Positions 23,310 through 34,778 of a stretch of DNA of 64,000 nucleotides are shown one piece after another. Both the position numbers and the translations under genes were made by a program. The stretch comes from Undaria pinnatifida. Taxonomy: Eukaryota; Sar; Phaeophyceae; Laminariales; Alariaceae. The stretch lies in NCBI GenBank assembly GCA_012845835.1, contig JABAKD010000002.1, forward strand, positions 3,391,001-3,455,000. The letters are read 5' to 3'. Under the pieces are notes generated by a model that ran no database searches, had not been told where the DNA came from, and worked only from the letters and a program-made list of their open reading frames with translations. Position 1 is the first letter of the stretch. Each line of letters starts with the position of its first letter.

Positions 23310-23972
23310 CTGACTTCGAACCAGCAGCTGAAGGAACGGGGCTTCCCTGCGACGTCGCCGCATCCACCCCCGCCCCGGCGCCCGCGTATCAGACTCGATT
23401 GCCTCCGCCAGATCATTCTCCTTGTCAATCTCGTCCTCGTCGGACCACCAGTGGAGATCCCCATTCTCCTCCTTCTCTTCCTCCTCCTCCTCCGCGTGGC
23501 CAAGGTGCGGCTGCCGCTCGCTGCTCTGGCCTCGCCTTTGCGCGGTGTCTCTGGACTGGGGGTTGTTGGGGGGCATCCCCATCGGTGCCGTGCGCGCAGC
23601 ACCACCACCACCACCACCACCGCCGCCACCACAGCTAACCCCACCACCAGTGCGGCCACCACCGCCTCTACCTCCACCATCAACACCACCAACTTCAACA
23701 CCACTAACACCGACACCAACAACACCACCGCTGCCGCCGTCGAGGTCCGCGCAAGCACGGACAACATCTGCCTGACCCAAACGACCACTGATACTGTTCG
23801 TAGAACCTGGGGAGGTTGCCCGAAACGCCTTATCCGAGGCGTTGCGGTTACTGTCAGCGGCCGGTGCCGCGTCGGGGGCAACGGTAATATCGTCGTAGTG
23901 CCGGAGCGCGCTCGCGCAGATGGTCGAAATGTGAGCGGCGACGGTAGCTTGGACCACTTCCGAGGCCGCCGC
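23310..23972 (-). CDS. DENN-domain protein, long 3' exon with Gly-rich and acidic tail (663 bp)
   Basis: The acceptor is CAAACCGGTTGACAG and the donor GAAGTCAG|GTGGGT; the exon is 221 codons, phase 0 at both ends. It starts AAASEVVQATVAAHISTICA and SALRHYDDITVAPDAAPAAD, a helix plausible for the downstream (dDENN) module. Then come a Ser/Asn-rich linker, a Gly/Val repeat tract, a poly-Gly run, and an acidic segment HAEEEEEEKEENGDLHWW and SDEDEIDKENDLAEAIESD, followed by RRRRREAPFLQLLVRSQ. The low-complexity part may be disordered. The plus-strand and other minus frames over this interval are also open for 117 to 287 codons, a side effect of the repeats. Confidence 0.6.
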
Positions 23973-24827
23973 CTGTCAACCGGTTTGTCAAGGGCGAGGT
24001 CGGGCAGGAAAAAGATCGAATCAAGGGCCAAGTTCATAAACTAGGCTCGCTGTACGTCGTTTCATTAAAAGAAACGCCGGAGAAAGGCGGGATCTAGGCC
24101 CCAGAAACTATGGGCGCAAGGTGGATTGGGCCTCCCGACCGGCCACGGTATCCCGCACCAATAAGATCTGGCCTGGATCGGTCTTCACAGGTTCACGTAT
24201 CGCTCATCATATGGACCTAGGGCTAAGGTTCCGGCGGAACCAAAACTACCTTGTGGCATCTAAAATACCTATTTCGTGGTGCGTTTGGTTGTGCGGGGGT
24301 GTCCGTTGCGTCGCAACCAGCCGCTGTACCGCGTGCTACCCATAGGACCTGGCCTGGTCCAGCCTTGTTCGCGTGCCACCAATCATTTGGACCGGGTTTG
24401 TTTTCGCCTTTGTGGCTGTGGGATTTTGCGCAATCCAATAGACTAATCATCGTGTACATAAGGGATGGAAGGCAATACCACGCGATGCGACTCCGGGAGG
24501 GTTTAAGCGTTTACTGTGCAACGAGACAACCCATTTGCATTCAGAGTTCAAAAGCACTTATTTATCGGGTAGTTGTGCACGAGCAACCAAGATAAGACAG
24601 TTCGCCAAGCAGCCGAGACATCGACCCCTCTTGTGCACCACTCGGCGCGGAGCTGGGTTTCGCTTTTGTTTTTCGAGCGTGCGCGTTGGAGAAACTTTGA
24701 ATGGCTATCATAGTGCGCTCTCCCGAATACTACTGTATAGGACGTGGCGAGGGAACAGACCCGGAGATCCCTGTTTCGTAGTCTGTAAGAATCAATGATC
24801 GATTTAAAAATAATACGTATATACATT

Positions 24828-24904
24828 TTTGGTGATATAGCACCACTCACTGAGCTATTCAGTCACATGACTCAGTAGTTCAGTGAGTAATGCTATATCA
24901 CCAA
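24828..24904. other. Imperfect 37-bp hairpin inside a DENN intron
   Basis: GGTGATATAGCACCACTCAC on one arm pairs with GTGAGTAATGCTATATCACC on the other, continuing through ACTGAGCTATTCAGTCA and TGACTCAGTAGTTCAGT to a two-base loop. About six mismatches. It could be a foldback element or a small-RNA precursor; expression is unknown. Confidence 0.7.
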
Positions 24905-25070
24905 CATACAACGGTTTATGTTTACGTGCACTCTGCCGATACAGCGGCAGGTACAAGGTAGTAGTACAGCTCTACCGATACAGGGTCTGGAATACACGCG
25001 CACTGCTCTATTGGGAGAAACGATCATTTTTACCATCTCCTGTGGGGAAGGGGTAGCCCTCTCGACTTGC

Positions 25071-25176
25071 CTGGCTTCCGGACGCAAGCTGTAGCGGCGT
25101 GTCGCTCTTGACCATCGCGGTGCTGTCCCCGAGAACCTTGGCCAGAGGGGCCAAACGCGCTAGCAAACCGCGAGAC
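25071..25176 (-). CDS. DENN-domain protein, exon ending at a GC donor (106 bp)
   Basis: The acceptor is CACTACAATCCTTAG. After one base come 35 codons: SRGLLARLAPLAKVLGDST, then AMVKSDTPLQLASGSQ. DENN domains have a helix 'L-x-x-L-x-x-L' directly after the Ile/Leu-Pro of the preceding exon, as here. No GT donor is suitable, but the exon ends CCAG|GCAAGT, the standard form of the minor GC-AG intron class. That choice gives phase 0 and matches the phase-0 start of the next exon. Without splicing, the frame stops 17 codons further on. Confidence 0.65.
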
Positions 25177-26033
25177 CTAAGGATTGTAGTGGCGATGGCA
25201 GGGGTGGGGGGCGGAAAAGGCGGAGCACGAGACAGACAAGAGAAAAAGACATAACGCCCCGGTTAAGGAAGCTCAATGCCCTGAAACCTAGCCGGTGGGG
25301 ACATAACACGGCTAAAGACGTAGTGCCGATGGCGCGCGCTACGACAAAGGTGTGGCACATTTTGGCCCAAAGTTATCGTTTCGTGTTCTATTTGTTTTGC
25401 CCATCCCTCCTGTATTCTTCGCAGTTTTCCTTTCTCCTTCCCCCTCCCTAGACTTATCTTTATTTTGTTTATCCCTTCCATTATCTTCGCGTTTTTCTTT
25501 TTCTACTGCTCGCTCCCTGGACCGTCACTCGGGTCCGGGGTCACCCTCCGCGCTACGGGACGCTCCTTCGTTTTTTGTTCATCGCCGCGAGAAGACTTCA
25601 TCCCTCTCTTCCACAGTCGACTCGCATCAAGTTGTGCTTACCCATGCTCCAAAGCGCACTCGGCAGTTGGTTCCTGTCGATAGACTACCTGGTACCCGTT
25701 ACCGTCGGAACGGCAGCGTTCGCAAATCCTTCTTCCCGCAGTAGGGGTGCAGCAAAACGTTCCAAGAAGTTTCTAAAGCTCCCAGCACGAGGAAGGAAGT
25801 CAATATCTCACCCGACCTAAACATGCCTTATTTGAAAGACATTCGTGCGCGCCCCATCCGATCAACGCTAGTACTTCTAGTTCGAAGTTTGCCCTGTCGT
25901 GTGCTAGAAAAAGCACGCTCGTAAAAGCGTCGGACGAACCGGTAGTTCCAAGACTTGAGCCCCACCAAGGAAGGTACGTTTAGGCCCTGAAAAGGCAACC
26001 CCTAAACCGTGGGGTGCCTGTTCTTGTCTTGTC

Positions 26034-26302
26034 TCACGCGTGCTATGATAGAGGTGCACCAACCATTGTTTTTTGTCTGAAGTTCATCAATTTGGGTGCT
26101 TAAGACGTCTCCCAAAAAAAACTGATTTGGAGTAAAACAAAAACTGCTACCGGATAGAATATCCTATGGCCTCGGTACACAACGATAATCACGCAAACAA
26201 AGAAATCACCTGTAATTTCCGACCATTTTGGGTTAAGGTGCCCCCGTCATTCAAAAACCATTTTCGCCAAAAAAAGGTATACCTCTATCGCAGCATGCGT
26301 CG
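26034..26302 (-). mobile_element. Family A element
   Basis: CACGCGTGCTATGATAGAGG to CCTCTATCGCAGCATGCGTC. Confidence 0.75.
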
Positions 26303-26874
26303 TCATTTACATTGTTATACCATCAATACTATGACCGTGATGAAGATTGCTCAGCAGGTTACAGGCAAAAACGAAACTCTCTTTTAGAAGAAGTCAGGGT
26401 GTTGGATGATGAAAATGACGTATGTATGTCATTGCGTGGGGGGCCTCAAGACGGAACAGGATGTAAACACCTGTTGTGGTGTCCTTCCAATTAATTGTGA
26501 GATAAAACAGGCCAAAACATACATGTGCAACGACCTCTAAGGAGTGTTTTGATTCGCGGGTCCGCTGCGGAGGGTTTGGTTCAGTCCGTGTTCGGAACGC
26601 TCTCGGTCTTCTCTCGCAAGGACGCCACCTGCAAATGAGTTTTTGTCCCGTGACGACGCTGTCTGACCATATGGCATTTGCTACGTTACGGGTTCCTCGC
26701 ATTGTGCGGGCTACACAATGTTTTTTGTAAGTCGGGACTACTAGTGGTCTCCAAGAAAACAGGTGCCCCTCACCGTCAGGGTATACAAAACGGACAGCAC
26801 AAGCAACTACACCCGCAATCGCCACCGCAACTTTAGCCCAGCCGTAACATTAACCGGAGCCGCAACGACGACCA

Positions 26875-27128
26875 CAATAGCAGCTTTAACCGCTTTAACA
26901 ACACCAACCGCTACCCCAACCACGACACCAACACCAACAACAACGCCAATACCAGCACCGACACCGACACCGAAACCAACACCAACACCAACACCGACAA
27001 CCAACAACACCAACGCAGACACCAACAACAACACATGCAGCAACACCGACACCAACACCCACCAACACCAACACCAACAACACCAACATCAACAACAACA
27101 CCAGCACCGACACCAACGCCAACACTAA
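26875..27128. repeat. (ACCAAC)-type minisatellite
   Basis: Degenerate ACCAAC/ACACCG repeats over 250 bp. Apparent Thr/Pro/Asn and Val/Gly/Leu frames on both strands follow from the repeat. Confidence 0.9.
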
Positions 27129-27183
27129 CGCCAACATGAGCAGCAGTAGCAGCAGCCGCGGCAGCCGCAGTTCGGTGACTCAC

Positions 27184-27295
27184 TTCGGAATTCTGGTACG
27201 GGACTCGTCTTCTTCGTTGGCGAACACCGTCTTCTTCTCATCGGCATCGAGTAGCACCTTCCGCGCGGAATCACAGGTCGCAATGCAGTAACGTG
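27184..27295 (-). CDS. DENN-domain protein, exon with DAD/E-rich loop (112 bp)
   Basis: The acceptor is CATTTTTTGAAG and the donor CCGAA|GTGAGT. After two bases it reads RYCIATCDSARKVLLDADEK, then KTVFANEEDESRTRIP. In DENN proteins the segment after 'APxPY' carries a 'hydrophobic-hydrophobic-x-D-x-D' strand-turn, then an acidic loop, then Leu/Ile-Pro; VLLDAD and RIP fit that pattern. It ends in phase 2 and the next exon's first base completes Lys. A family A element starts about 70 bp upstream of the acceptor (27364-27640). Confidence 0.7.
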
Positions 27296-27363
27296 CTTCA
27301 AAAAATGCTAGAAGCTGTGAGTTCGGCCGATTGAGTGTAACTCAACGTAATATCAGCATTGGC

Positions 27364-27640
27364 GACGCCTGCTACGACAGAGGTGCGCACCACTTTTGAT
27401 TTTTTTAGTGTATTCCTCGATTTGGGAGCTTTAAGACCTCTCCCCAAGAACTTGTTTTGAGAAAACTTAAACTGCTGCACCGGGTGAAAGATCTCGTTGC
27501 CTGCGTACAGAACAAGAATCGTGCAGAAAAAATGACTTTTTCATGACTTTTTTTTTTCCGACGACTTAGGGTTAAGGATCCCCGTCATTCACAAAACAAA
27601 AATCGTTAAAAAAACGTATACCTCTATCGTAGCACGCGTC
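27364..27640 (-). mobile_element. Family A element just upstream of a DENN exon
   Basis: GACGCCTGCTACGACAGAGG to CCTCTATCGTAGCACGCGTC. It lies about 70 bp before the acceptor at 27296, inside the 6.2-kb intron. Confidence 0.75.
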
Positions 27641-28167
27641 TGTCCAGGACGAGTTAGGGCGGTGTTTTACGTCCGTGTCTCCTCGAACTAACGCTACATT
27701 CCGTCCTATGTCGAAAAACTGGTACTTGGCTACGGATTCGGTTTCTCGTCAGCGTCCTGTACTTGTAGTTATCTTCAAATGCGGCAGTACGGGGTGCATT
27801 TCAAGATTTTCAGTTTCGACAGGATTGTGTAGAGCAGCGATCTCTTTGCTGTTTCCTCTCTTTGAAGCCCGTTCGAACTCGGTGTTATGATCAAGGACAA
27901 TTTATCGTTTCTGAGGCCCAAGTACAGCAACCATAACGATCGACACAATGCCTGGCACATGCGGTAGCAAAACCCCGTTTAGGTAAAAACGCGCAACAGC
28001 ACACGCGTCGCAAAAATAAATGCTGCGCGCGCGCGGTGGACACACCACCCCTCACCACACTTCGGACAGACCTCCTGTCTCAGCTTCAGCGCGGGCTGCC
28101 GCGTGTGCTCGATGCTGAAACCAATGCTCTGTCTCGTCGGGGCTCCATGCTGAGGACCCCAAAGGTA

Positions 28168-28623
28168 ACACGCCTGCTACGATAGAGGTATACCTTTTTT
28201 TGGCAAGAATGGTTTCTTAATGACTTAAGACACTCCTTGACCCAAAATCGTCGGAAATAGACCGTGTATGGTTTGCATGGTTTTTCTCGTTGTGTACGTA
28301 CCTCTTGAAATACGGTGCCCCTTGCCACCCCGACGTCATCCTCCAACAGTACTTTGCAAATAAGAATATATGTGGAGATTATTTTTTCGATATCGCTGTT
28401 CCTCGTGTCGAGCATCTTTCGAAACGTTCGTTAAAGAAAATCGCTGGTGTGGGGGGGGGGGCTATCGTAGAATCAGTCCAAACAATGTGATATTTTTCAT
28501 ACGGTAGTGTAGTTTTTTTTTCTTCTCCGCAATCAGTTTTTTGCCTTAGAGAGGTCTTAAGCTCCCAAATTGAGGAACACACTCAGAAAAAAAGTGGTGC
28601 ACACCTCTATCGTAGAACGCGTC
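28168..28623 (+). mobile_element. Family A element interrupted by family B
   Basis: CACGCCTGCTACGATAGAGG to CCTCTATCGTAGAACGCGTC; the truncated family B copy occupies 28306-28478. Confidence 0.75.
28306..28478 (-). mobile_element. Family B element, truncated, nested in a family A copy
   Basis: Starts abruptly with TTGAAATACGGTGCCCCTTG (mid-element in other copies) and ends with GGGGGGCTATCGTAGAATC. It splits the family A element at 28168-28623 between its GTTGTGTACGTACC and TTTTTCATACGGTAGTG segments. Confidence 0.65.
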
Positions 28624-28785
28624 GAATACCCCCGCCCCCCCCCGCCCCCCCCCCCCTCTTGTTGCCCTTGCCTGAAGAACCGTTCTACCGTAGAGGTAGA
28701 ACATATGTGGTGAGCCGAAACAAGCAGGAGTCATCCCACGGCCGGGCTTGCATTTCTTGGGCCGTGTGGTGTTTCTTAACTCTTA

Positions 28786-29160
28786 CCTCTATGGTGCGGT
28801 TGAACTCCTCCACTGTGGAACTATCGGTTGGCGGTTTCCTACCTATTACCTCTATAGTGCGGTTGAACTCCTCCACTGTGGAACTATCGGTTGGCGGTTT
28901 CTTACCTATTACCTCTATAGTGCGGTTGAACTCCTCCACCGTGCAACTGTCGGTTCGTGGTTTCTTACCTCTTACCTCTACAGTGCGGTTGAACTCCTCC
29001 ACTGTGGAACTATCGGTTCGTGGTTTCTCACCTCTTACCTCTATAGTGCGGTTGAACTCCTCCACTGTGGAACTATCGGTTCGTGGTTTCTTACATCTTA
29101 CCGCGATAGTGCGGTTGCACTCCTCAACTGCTGTTGAACTATCGGTTAGAGTCAGCCCAC
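28786..29160. repeat. 63-bp minisatellite, six units, open on both strands
   Basis: Unit: CCTCTATAGTGCGGTTGAAC, TCCTCCACTGTGGAACTATC, GGTTCGTGGTTTCTTACCTC. Unit starts are 28786, 28849 and so on. Both strands are open for more than 160 codons: the minus strand gives a 21-residue repeat TDSSTVEEFNRTIEVRGKK, the plus strand RLNSSTVELSVGGFLP. A gene is possible but not required. Confidence 0.85.
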
Positions 29161-29454
29161 GGTAGGGTTGCAGCATCGGTCCCTGAGGTCCTCACATGAG
29201 GAGCTGAATATCTCACCCGATACTACATGACTTTGAAGGCGTTCGTTCGCACAACCCGACCAAGCTTCTATGCCTCAGTAGTCCTAAAACAATATGTACT
29301 CTCGTGAAATTACTTGATTGACCGGCAGTTCCTCACATGAGGAACTCATTCGCCCAGGGACTTCTTGGCGCAAAAAATGCAAGCCCTACAGTACAGTGGG
29401 AAGAGTCGTTAACTGCTGGGATCATTGTGAGGAGATCGAGGCCGCGGTAAAGGA

Positions 29455-29790
29455 TTGCCCCCAATTTTCACAACCGGTTCAACGCCAAAAAAGGGTATCC
29501 CTCTTATCAAGGTTACAGTAAGGGGGTACCCCCAATTTTCACTACCGGGTCAACGCCAAAAAAGGGTATACCTCTTATCGAGTCTACTGTAGGGGAGTAC
29601 CCCCAATTTTCACTACCGGGTCAACGCCAAAAAAGGGTATATCTCTTATCGAGTCTACGGTAGGGGAGTACCCCCAATTTTCACTACCGGGTCAACGCCA
29701 AAAAACGGTATACCCTCTTATCAAGGCTACGGTAGGGGGTACCCCCAATTTTCACCACCGGGTCGCGCGAGTGACTCTGTACCTCACTGA
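29455..29790 (-). repeat. Family D array (four units)
   Basis: The same unit inverted (ACCCCCAATTTTCACTACCG, GGTCAACGCCAAAAAAGGGT), closed on the right by GTCGCGCGAGTGACTCTGTA. Confidence 0.85.
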
Positions 29791-30054
29791 CAAAAGAAAC
29801 ACATTCGGCGATTGTTTTTGGTGATTTTTTTTTGTGCGGCCTAGATAACCATTCCCTTTTCGCGCTAACATCGAGAACGTTTCAAACAGTGCTCACGAAA
29901 GCCTGTGATCACAAGGAATTTGGGGGGGGGGAGGGGGGGGGGGTCACTCGCGCGAGTAACACCGAGCAACTGAAAAAAAAAAATGGCCCAAAGGGGGTAA
30001 ATCGCCGCCCTCCCCTCCCCCTTCCGTCGCATTGGTTTAACATTTTTTTTTTTT

Positions 30055-30215
30055 TTAACTAGCGCATAGAAATGCTGGTCGGGTGGCGCGAACGAATGCC
30101 TTCGAAGTCATGTTTTGGGTGGTGATGGTTGAGATATTTAACTAGATACATCATGTTAGGAGCTCAGAAAATCTTAGAAACTTCTGCTGAAACCCCCATC
30201 GTGGGATAACTCCGA
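30055..30215 (+). repeat. Family E repeat
   Basis: Landmarks GGTCGGGTGGCGCGAACGAA, TGCCTTCGAAGTCATGTTTT and ATGTTAGGAGCTCAGAAAAT. Related copies are near 3990-4125, 15770-15975, 25735-25940, 29150-29345, 41775-41915, 44095-44175, 48570-48720 and 52198-52340. Confidence 0.75.
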
Positions 30216-31164
30216 ATATCACCTAATGGGACATGGCGGTGTTCATGTGGTTGCACGGGAACTTTTTTTCAAGCTCAGGTTTTGAACAGAGCGTGCAAGA
30301 CTCGTTACGTGAGGAGCCCGGGTAAAAATAGGTGTTATCTCGACCGTGGCGAGCATCGCGAGCAACCGTGTTAGTTATCATCGCGCTCGACTGACTGACC
30401 TGCCCCGCGCTGAGCTGTGGGTGCGCGTGACGACCCTCGCCGTTCGCCTCCAATCGTGGCGTCCCTGCGATTTGTGCGGCGTTGTCATGGGTTCGGCGAG
30501 AGAACAGATCAGACGAGTTTAATGCTTTAATGTTTTGCATGTGTTTGCCCAACACAGAATGTGTGATGATTCAGCAGACGTAAAAGGCCCACGCTTACTA
30601 CCAGAACAATTCAAAATTAAAAGCAGCTTCAGAAATAGAAACATAACTTTTTCCATGATCATCGATGTGCGTTTGACTTTGTCTCGCTGAAGGCGTGGTT
30701 TGTTTTTGCTCTTCCGAGACAAGGCCGTCGTGCCCTGTACCTTCCAAGACAGGGTCGTTCTTTTGTATACAACGATGCAAACCGCCTGCTAGAAACGTAT
30801 CTCCCTCTACCAACAGAAACGCGCTTGCCCTCGGCCCTGCCAAATTCAAGAGCAGGGTTCTACGAAACAAGGGGGGGGGGGGGGGGGGGGGGGGGAGGCA
30901 CGCGGACACTCCTTGAAGCGTCGCCCGCCTGAGCGCCAATTTTCAAGGGCATTCACAATGTAGGCGGCGTATGCGTAAGACGAGCTATCATACAACGCCC
31001 GCAAAGATATATTGCGCGGCCATGTAGTACACTTCCCAGCAAAGGGTTGCTCGTTGTACGAAGGGATTAGTGGGTTTCGTAAATATATATAGGCTGTGGA
31101 AGATCCCAACTTTCCCCGCTGCCCCCCTCCTCGACTAAGGCTACGGCGGCATTATTGTGTTAAC

Positions 31165-31742
31165 ACCCCCAATTTTCACAACCGGGTCAACGCCAAAAAA
31201 TGGTATACCTCTTATCAAGGTTACAGTAGGGGGGTACCCCCAATTTTCACTACCGATTCAACGCCAAGAAAGGGTATACCTCTGATCAAGGCTACGGGTA
31301 GGGGGGTTACCCCCAATTTTCACAACCGGGTCAACGCCAAAATGGGTATACCTCATATCAAGGTTACAGTAAGGGGGTACCCCCGACTTTCACTATCGGG
31401 TCAACGCCAAAAAAAGGTATACCTCTTATCAAGGCTACGGGTAGGGGGGCTACCCCCAATTTTCACTACCGGGTCAACGCCAAAAAACGGTAAACCGCTT
31501 ATCGAGGCTACGGTATTGTAGTATCAAACCCCCAATTTTCACTACCACCGGGTCAACACCAAAAAAGGGTATACCTCTGATCAAGGCTACGGTAGGGGGC
31601 TACCCAATTTTCACTACCGTTTCAACGCCAAAAAACGGTATACCTTTGATCAAGGCTACGGTAGGGGGGTACCCCCAATTTCCATCATACCATACCATAC
31701 CATACCATACCATACTCGCACGAGTGACTCTGTATCTCACTT
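31165..31742 (-). repeat. Family D array (seven units)
   Basis: Inverted units as at 29.5 kb, then a CATAC microsatellite and CTCGCACGAGTGACTCTGTA. Same architecture as the 22.1-kb array seen from the other strand. Confidence 0.85.
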
Positions 31743-32924
31743 TGACAAACACATGTTGGGCGATTTGTTTTGGCGCAGCATACCTAACCAATCATCCCAC
31801 TGGGGGGGATTCATGTCGAAAAAAATAAAACAATTCGAAACCCTGTGACCGCATGGAACAGGGGGGGGGGGGGTCACCAGCTCGCGCGAGTGACCCCGAG
31901 CCATCACAACAAGGGGGCCGAAAACAACGTAACGGCCCCTCCCTCGCCTTGGTCCCTCACTCTCCCAGCGTGCTTCGAAATACCTCGCCACGAAAATACG
32001 CAAACCCGAATCCCGACATCTGATCAAATGCTTACGATAAAGCGCGTGTGTGTTCCTCTTTGAGGGACTTTTTTTTCTTGCTGCAGTGGCCCGGATTGAC
32101 TCACTCGCCCGAGTGACAGCTCCCCCTGTTCCTTCTGCGTTCTTTTAACTTGGGTGCTATCGTAATCTTAACCTGGCGACATGGATCCGAAGTGCAATAG
32201 CTAGTTAGCGACGCCGCGCCGAGCATATCCCGTAAAAGTGGTCTTGTCGGCTCAGGCCCCTTAAAGGGGGTACCCCCCCCCCCCCCCCCCCGCTACCGTA
32301 GCCTTGGTCTAAAGATATCGCTGGCTCTTCAGAACCAACCGCGCTGGGGCCAGCAAGACCGGGCGTTGGAGCCTGCCGTGTAAAGCGACCTCGCTTCGCG
32401 TTAGGCGTTTACGGTAGAGATGTTGCGGAAGCAGGACCGTGTTGAGCAACCTGTAGAACCTTGCGCAAATCATCGAATGCCATACTGATCAGCTAGTCCC
32501 TGATTGATACGTTCCCCACGTATAAAGGGGGTTTGTTTAATTGGCTCTGCCTTAGAATATGTCCTCCGGGAAGCCAGAGCAACGGGACAGTTTGGTTAGC
32601 CTCGGTCGCCTGCTTCTCGAAGTAGCCACACATCCAGACGAAAAGAATCTAACGTTACACTGGTAGCTCGTCCATATATACTTTCGTGTCTATCCCCCTA
32701 CAGTACCACTAGACGCTTTGATACTGCCTGCGCGCACCAGCCAGAAACAGAGCGACAATATGACGCAAGCTTTAGTTTGGCCCGAGAGCAACCGCTTCCA
32801 CTCACCATTTCCGCTCAACTAGATATCAAGTTGCGCGCTGAAGCGCCGGTCTTTTACCAGAGCGAGCCTGAAATCCGCAGCCTCCCCGGCTAGATCAACG
32901 GTGATAATCGTGCACAAGGGAAAG
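31743..32924. other. Family D remnants and unassigned sequence
   Basis: CACTCGCGCGAGTGACC-type palindromes at about 31874 and 32100 with the ATGGATCCGAAGTGCAATAG segment of family D. From 32310 to 32924 I see neither a gene nor a known repeat. Confidence 0.5.
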
Positions 32925-33300
32925 GCGTGAGCCATCCCAAGGGAGGGGCGCAGCAGAAAATTCTAAGAATCTTCTGAGCTCCCTCCAAGCATGAGGAAGG
33001 AAAAAAAACTCGAGGTCTCTCACAATTCCCGGAGCATGACTTCTTCGAAGACAGTCGATCGCGCAAGTTCCCGACCAACACTTTCTGGGCACCGCGGTGC
33101 TACTGTAGCTGGTCCTGAAACGAACATAATATTTCGGAGCTCCCTACTAGCATGAGGAAGGAGGAACTCAAGGTCTCTCACAAGCCCATAGCATGACTTC
33201 TTCGAAGACAGTCGATCGCGCAATTTCCGACCAACACTTTCTGAGCGCCGCGCTGCCACTGTACCTAGTCCTGGAACGAACAGAAATTGCCAGTCTAACA
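32925..33300 (-). repeat. Family E repeat, tandem pair
   Basis: Two copies in tandem (landmarks GAGCTCCCTCCAAGCATGAG and GAGCTCCCTACTAGCATGAG; both GCATGACTTCTTCGAAGACA then GTCGATCGCGCAA). They sit about 160 bp from the DENN core exon. Confidence 0.75.
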
Positions 33301-33456
33301 CCGGTAGTACACCTTTGAGAAAACCAACCGGTACGAGCTATTAACAGCTGCTAAGAAACGCTTGGTCCAAAACCTTCCACCCCTACCCTGTGGGATGGCT
33401 CGAAAGCTCCCCGTCAGCAAGCTCAAAGGTCGACTGCGTATGAACGCGCCTCTCAC

Positions 33457-33610
33457 CTATGATGTACGGGACGGGGGCGAATATCATCTCCCCCATGCCC
33501 ACCGGCAGCACCGGTACGAGAGGGTGCACCCAGAGCAGCGGCCGGGTCAGCGCCGCCAGCGCCAGCACCACCGAGGAAAGCCGCCCCAAGTCTTCGCTGA
33601 CCACGATAAC
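33457..33610 (-). CDS. DENN-domain protein, core cDENN exon (154 bp)
   Basis: This is the most diagnostic exon. It reads VIVVSEDLGRLSSVVLAL, then ALTRPLLWVHPLVPVLP, then GMGEMIFAPVPYII. That is the classic cDENN core: strand 'V-V-S', helix, 'P-x-x-W-x-H-x-x-x-P-V-L-P', then the 'AP-x-P-(F/Y)-hydrophobic-I' segment. DENN domains bind Rab GTPases and promote GDP/GTP exchange at membranes. The acceptor is GATCGCAAAG and the donor ATAG|GTGAGA. It enters in phase 0 and leaves one base, which the next exon completes to Ala. The partner Rab cannot be read from sequence. Confidence 0.8.
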
Positions 33611-34778
33611 CTTTGCGATCGAGAACGAACGACGATCGGGTTTTCGACGATAAGGCGGGATCTTGGCGCACTGCATATGTTTCGGCCGGGGTATGCCCAA
33701 CGCTTACAAGGTGCCATCAGGCCGGAGCCATAGCAGACGCGCGCCACGATAGAGACAGCGCTTTTGGGCTTTGTTTTTTCTTTCTGAATTTCGGGGGATC
33801 CTTTCCGCAACATGGTGGGAGAACGTCACTCTCGTTTTGCGAAATTCACTGTTCTTGTACACCTGTGCCGTGGGTTTGTTCATCTCGGGTTGCACTTGAA
33901 ACATCTATCTTGCTCAAAAATCGTTTTTTGGATTAGATACGGAGCTCCTCAAAGCCGCCACCCTCACAAGGGCAAAAAATAGCCAGTGCATAATCTCTCC
34001 CGCAGCATGTGTCAACCATTGCTCTTTCGAGTGACGACACCGAGTGCGCGGATATGGGCGCTCGGAATATTGTGCATTCCCCACTACAGCATTACCGAGC
34101 GCTATCGGAGACTATCGGGGACGACAGGGGACCAACCAACTCTCTCCTCGGATACAACCCCATCACCAGGTGCAGTCCATGTTAGGCCACGATAGATACC
34201 ACATAGGCTCTCAATGCTCTTAAAACGGCGACGGCGCACTTCGGCACGACGTCGTGTCCTGAACGGGATAGAACGCCGCGTGAGGCAACGAGGACGCAGG
34301 AGGTGCGTTGCCACAAAACAGAAGTTTCGCCCCTTTGCCTAGCCTTTCTCGAGACTCCCCAAAAAGTGAGAAACAGCTCAACAGCTCACACCATCGGATG
34401 CGTCAAAAGACGAGCAAGGCTACGATTGGGGGGGGGGGGGGACACCCCCCACTTTTCGCTACCAGGTCTGAGCTACTCGCACACGAGTGACTCCGTAGCT
34501 CACTCTGACAAAACGAGTTAAGCGATTCGTTTGGCACAGCGCGTAGCTAACCATCCTATCGGGGGTTCATATCGAAAAAAAAAAAAGTTTGCACTCGTTC
34601 GAAAGCGTATGACCGCATGGAGATCAGGGGGGTCACTCGCTCGCGAGTGACCCCCAGCCGAAGCAAAAAAAAAGGCCCTCGAAAAGGGGCCATCCGTACG
34701 GTAGCATTGGTCGGCCCCGCGGGTCACTTTTGGGGCCTATTTTGGTTCGCAGTGTGGCTCGGCGTCACCCCCTCGGAG

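Noticed and set aside
23259..24044. 261-codon plus-strand frame and 287-codon minus frame
   Set aside because: Low-complexity readings of the Gly-rich DENN exon; only the minus frame at 23972-23310 fits splice sites and phase.
27100..27260. Ser-rich plus-strand frame at 27136
   Set aside because: Antisense to the DENN exon at 27295-27184 and partly over a minisatellite.
33730..33940. Further family A copy (ACGCGCGCCACGATAGAGAC)
   Set aside because: Only the left end is recognisable and the body could not be followed, so it is not listed as a feature.
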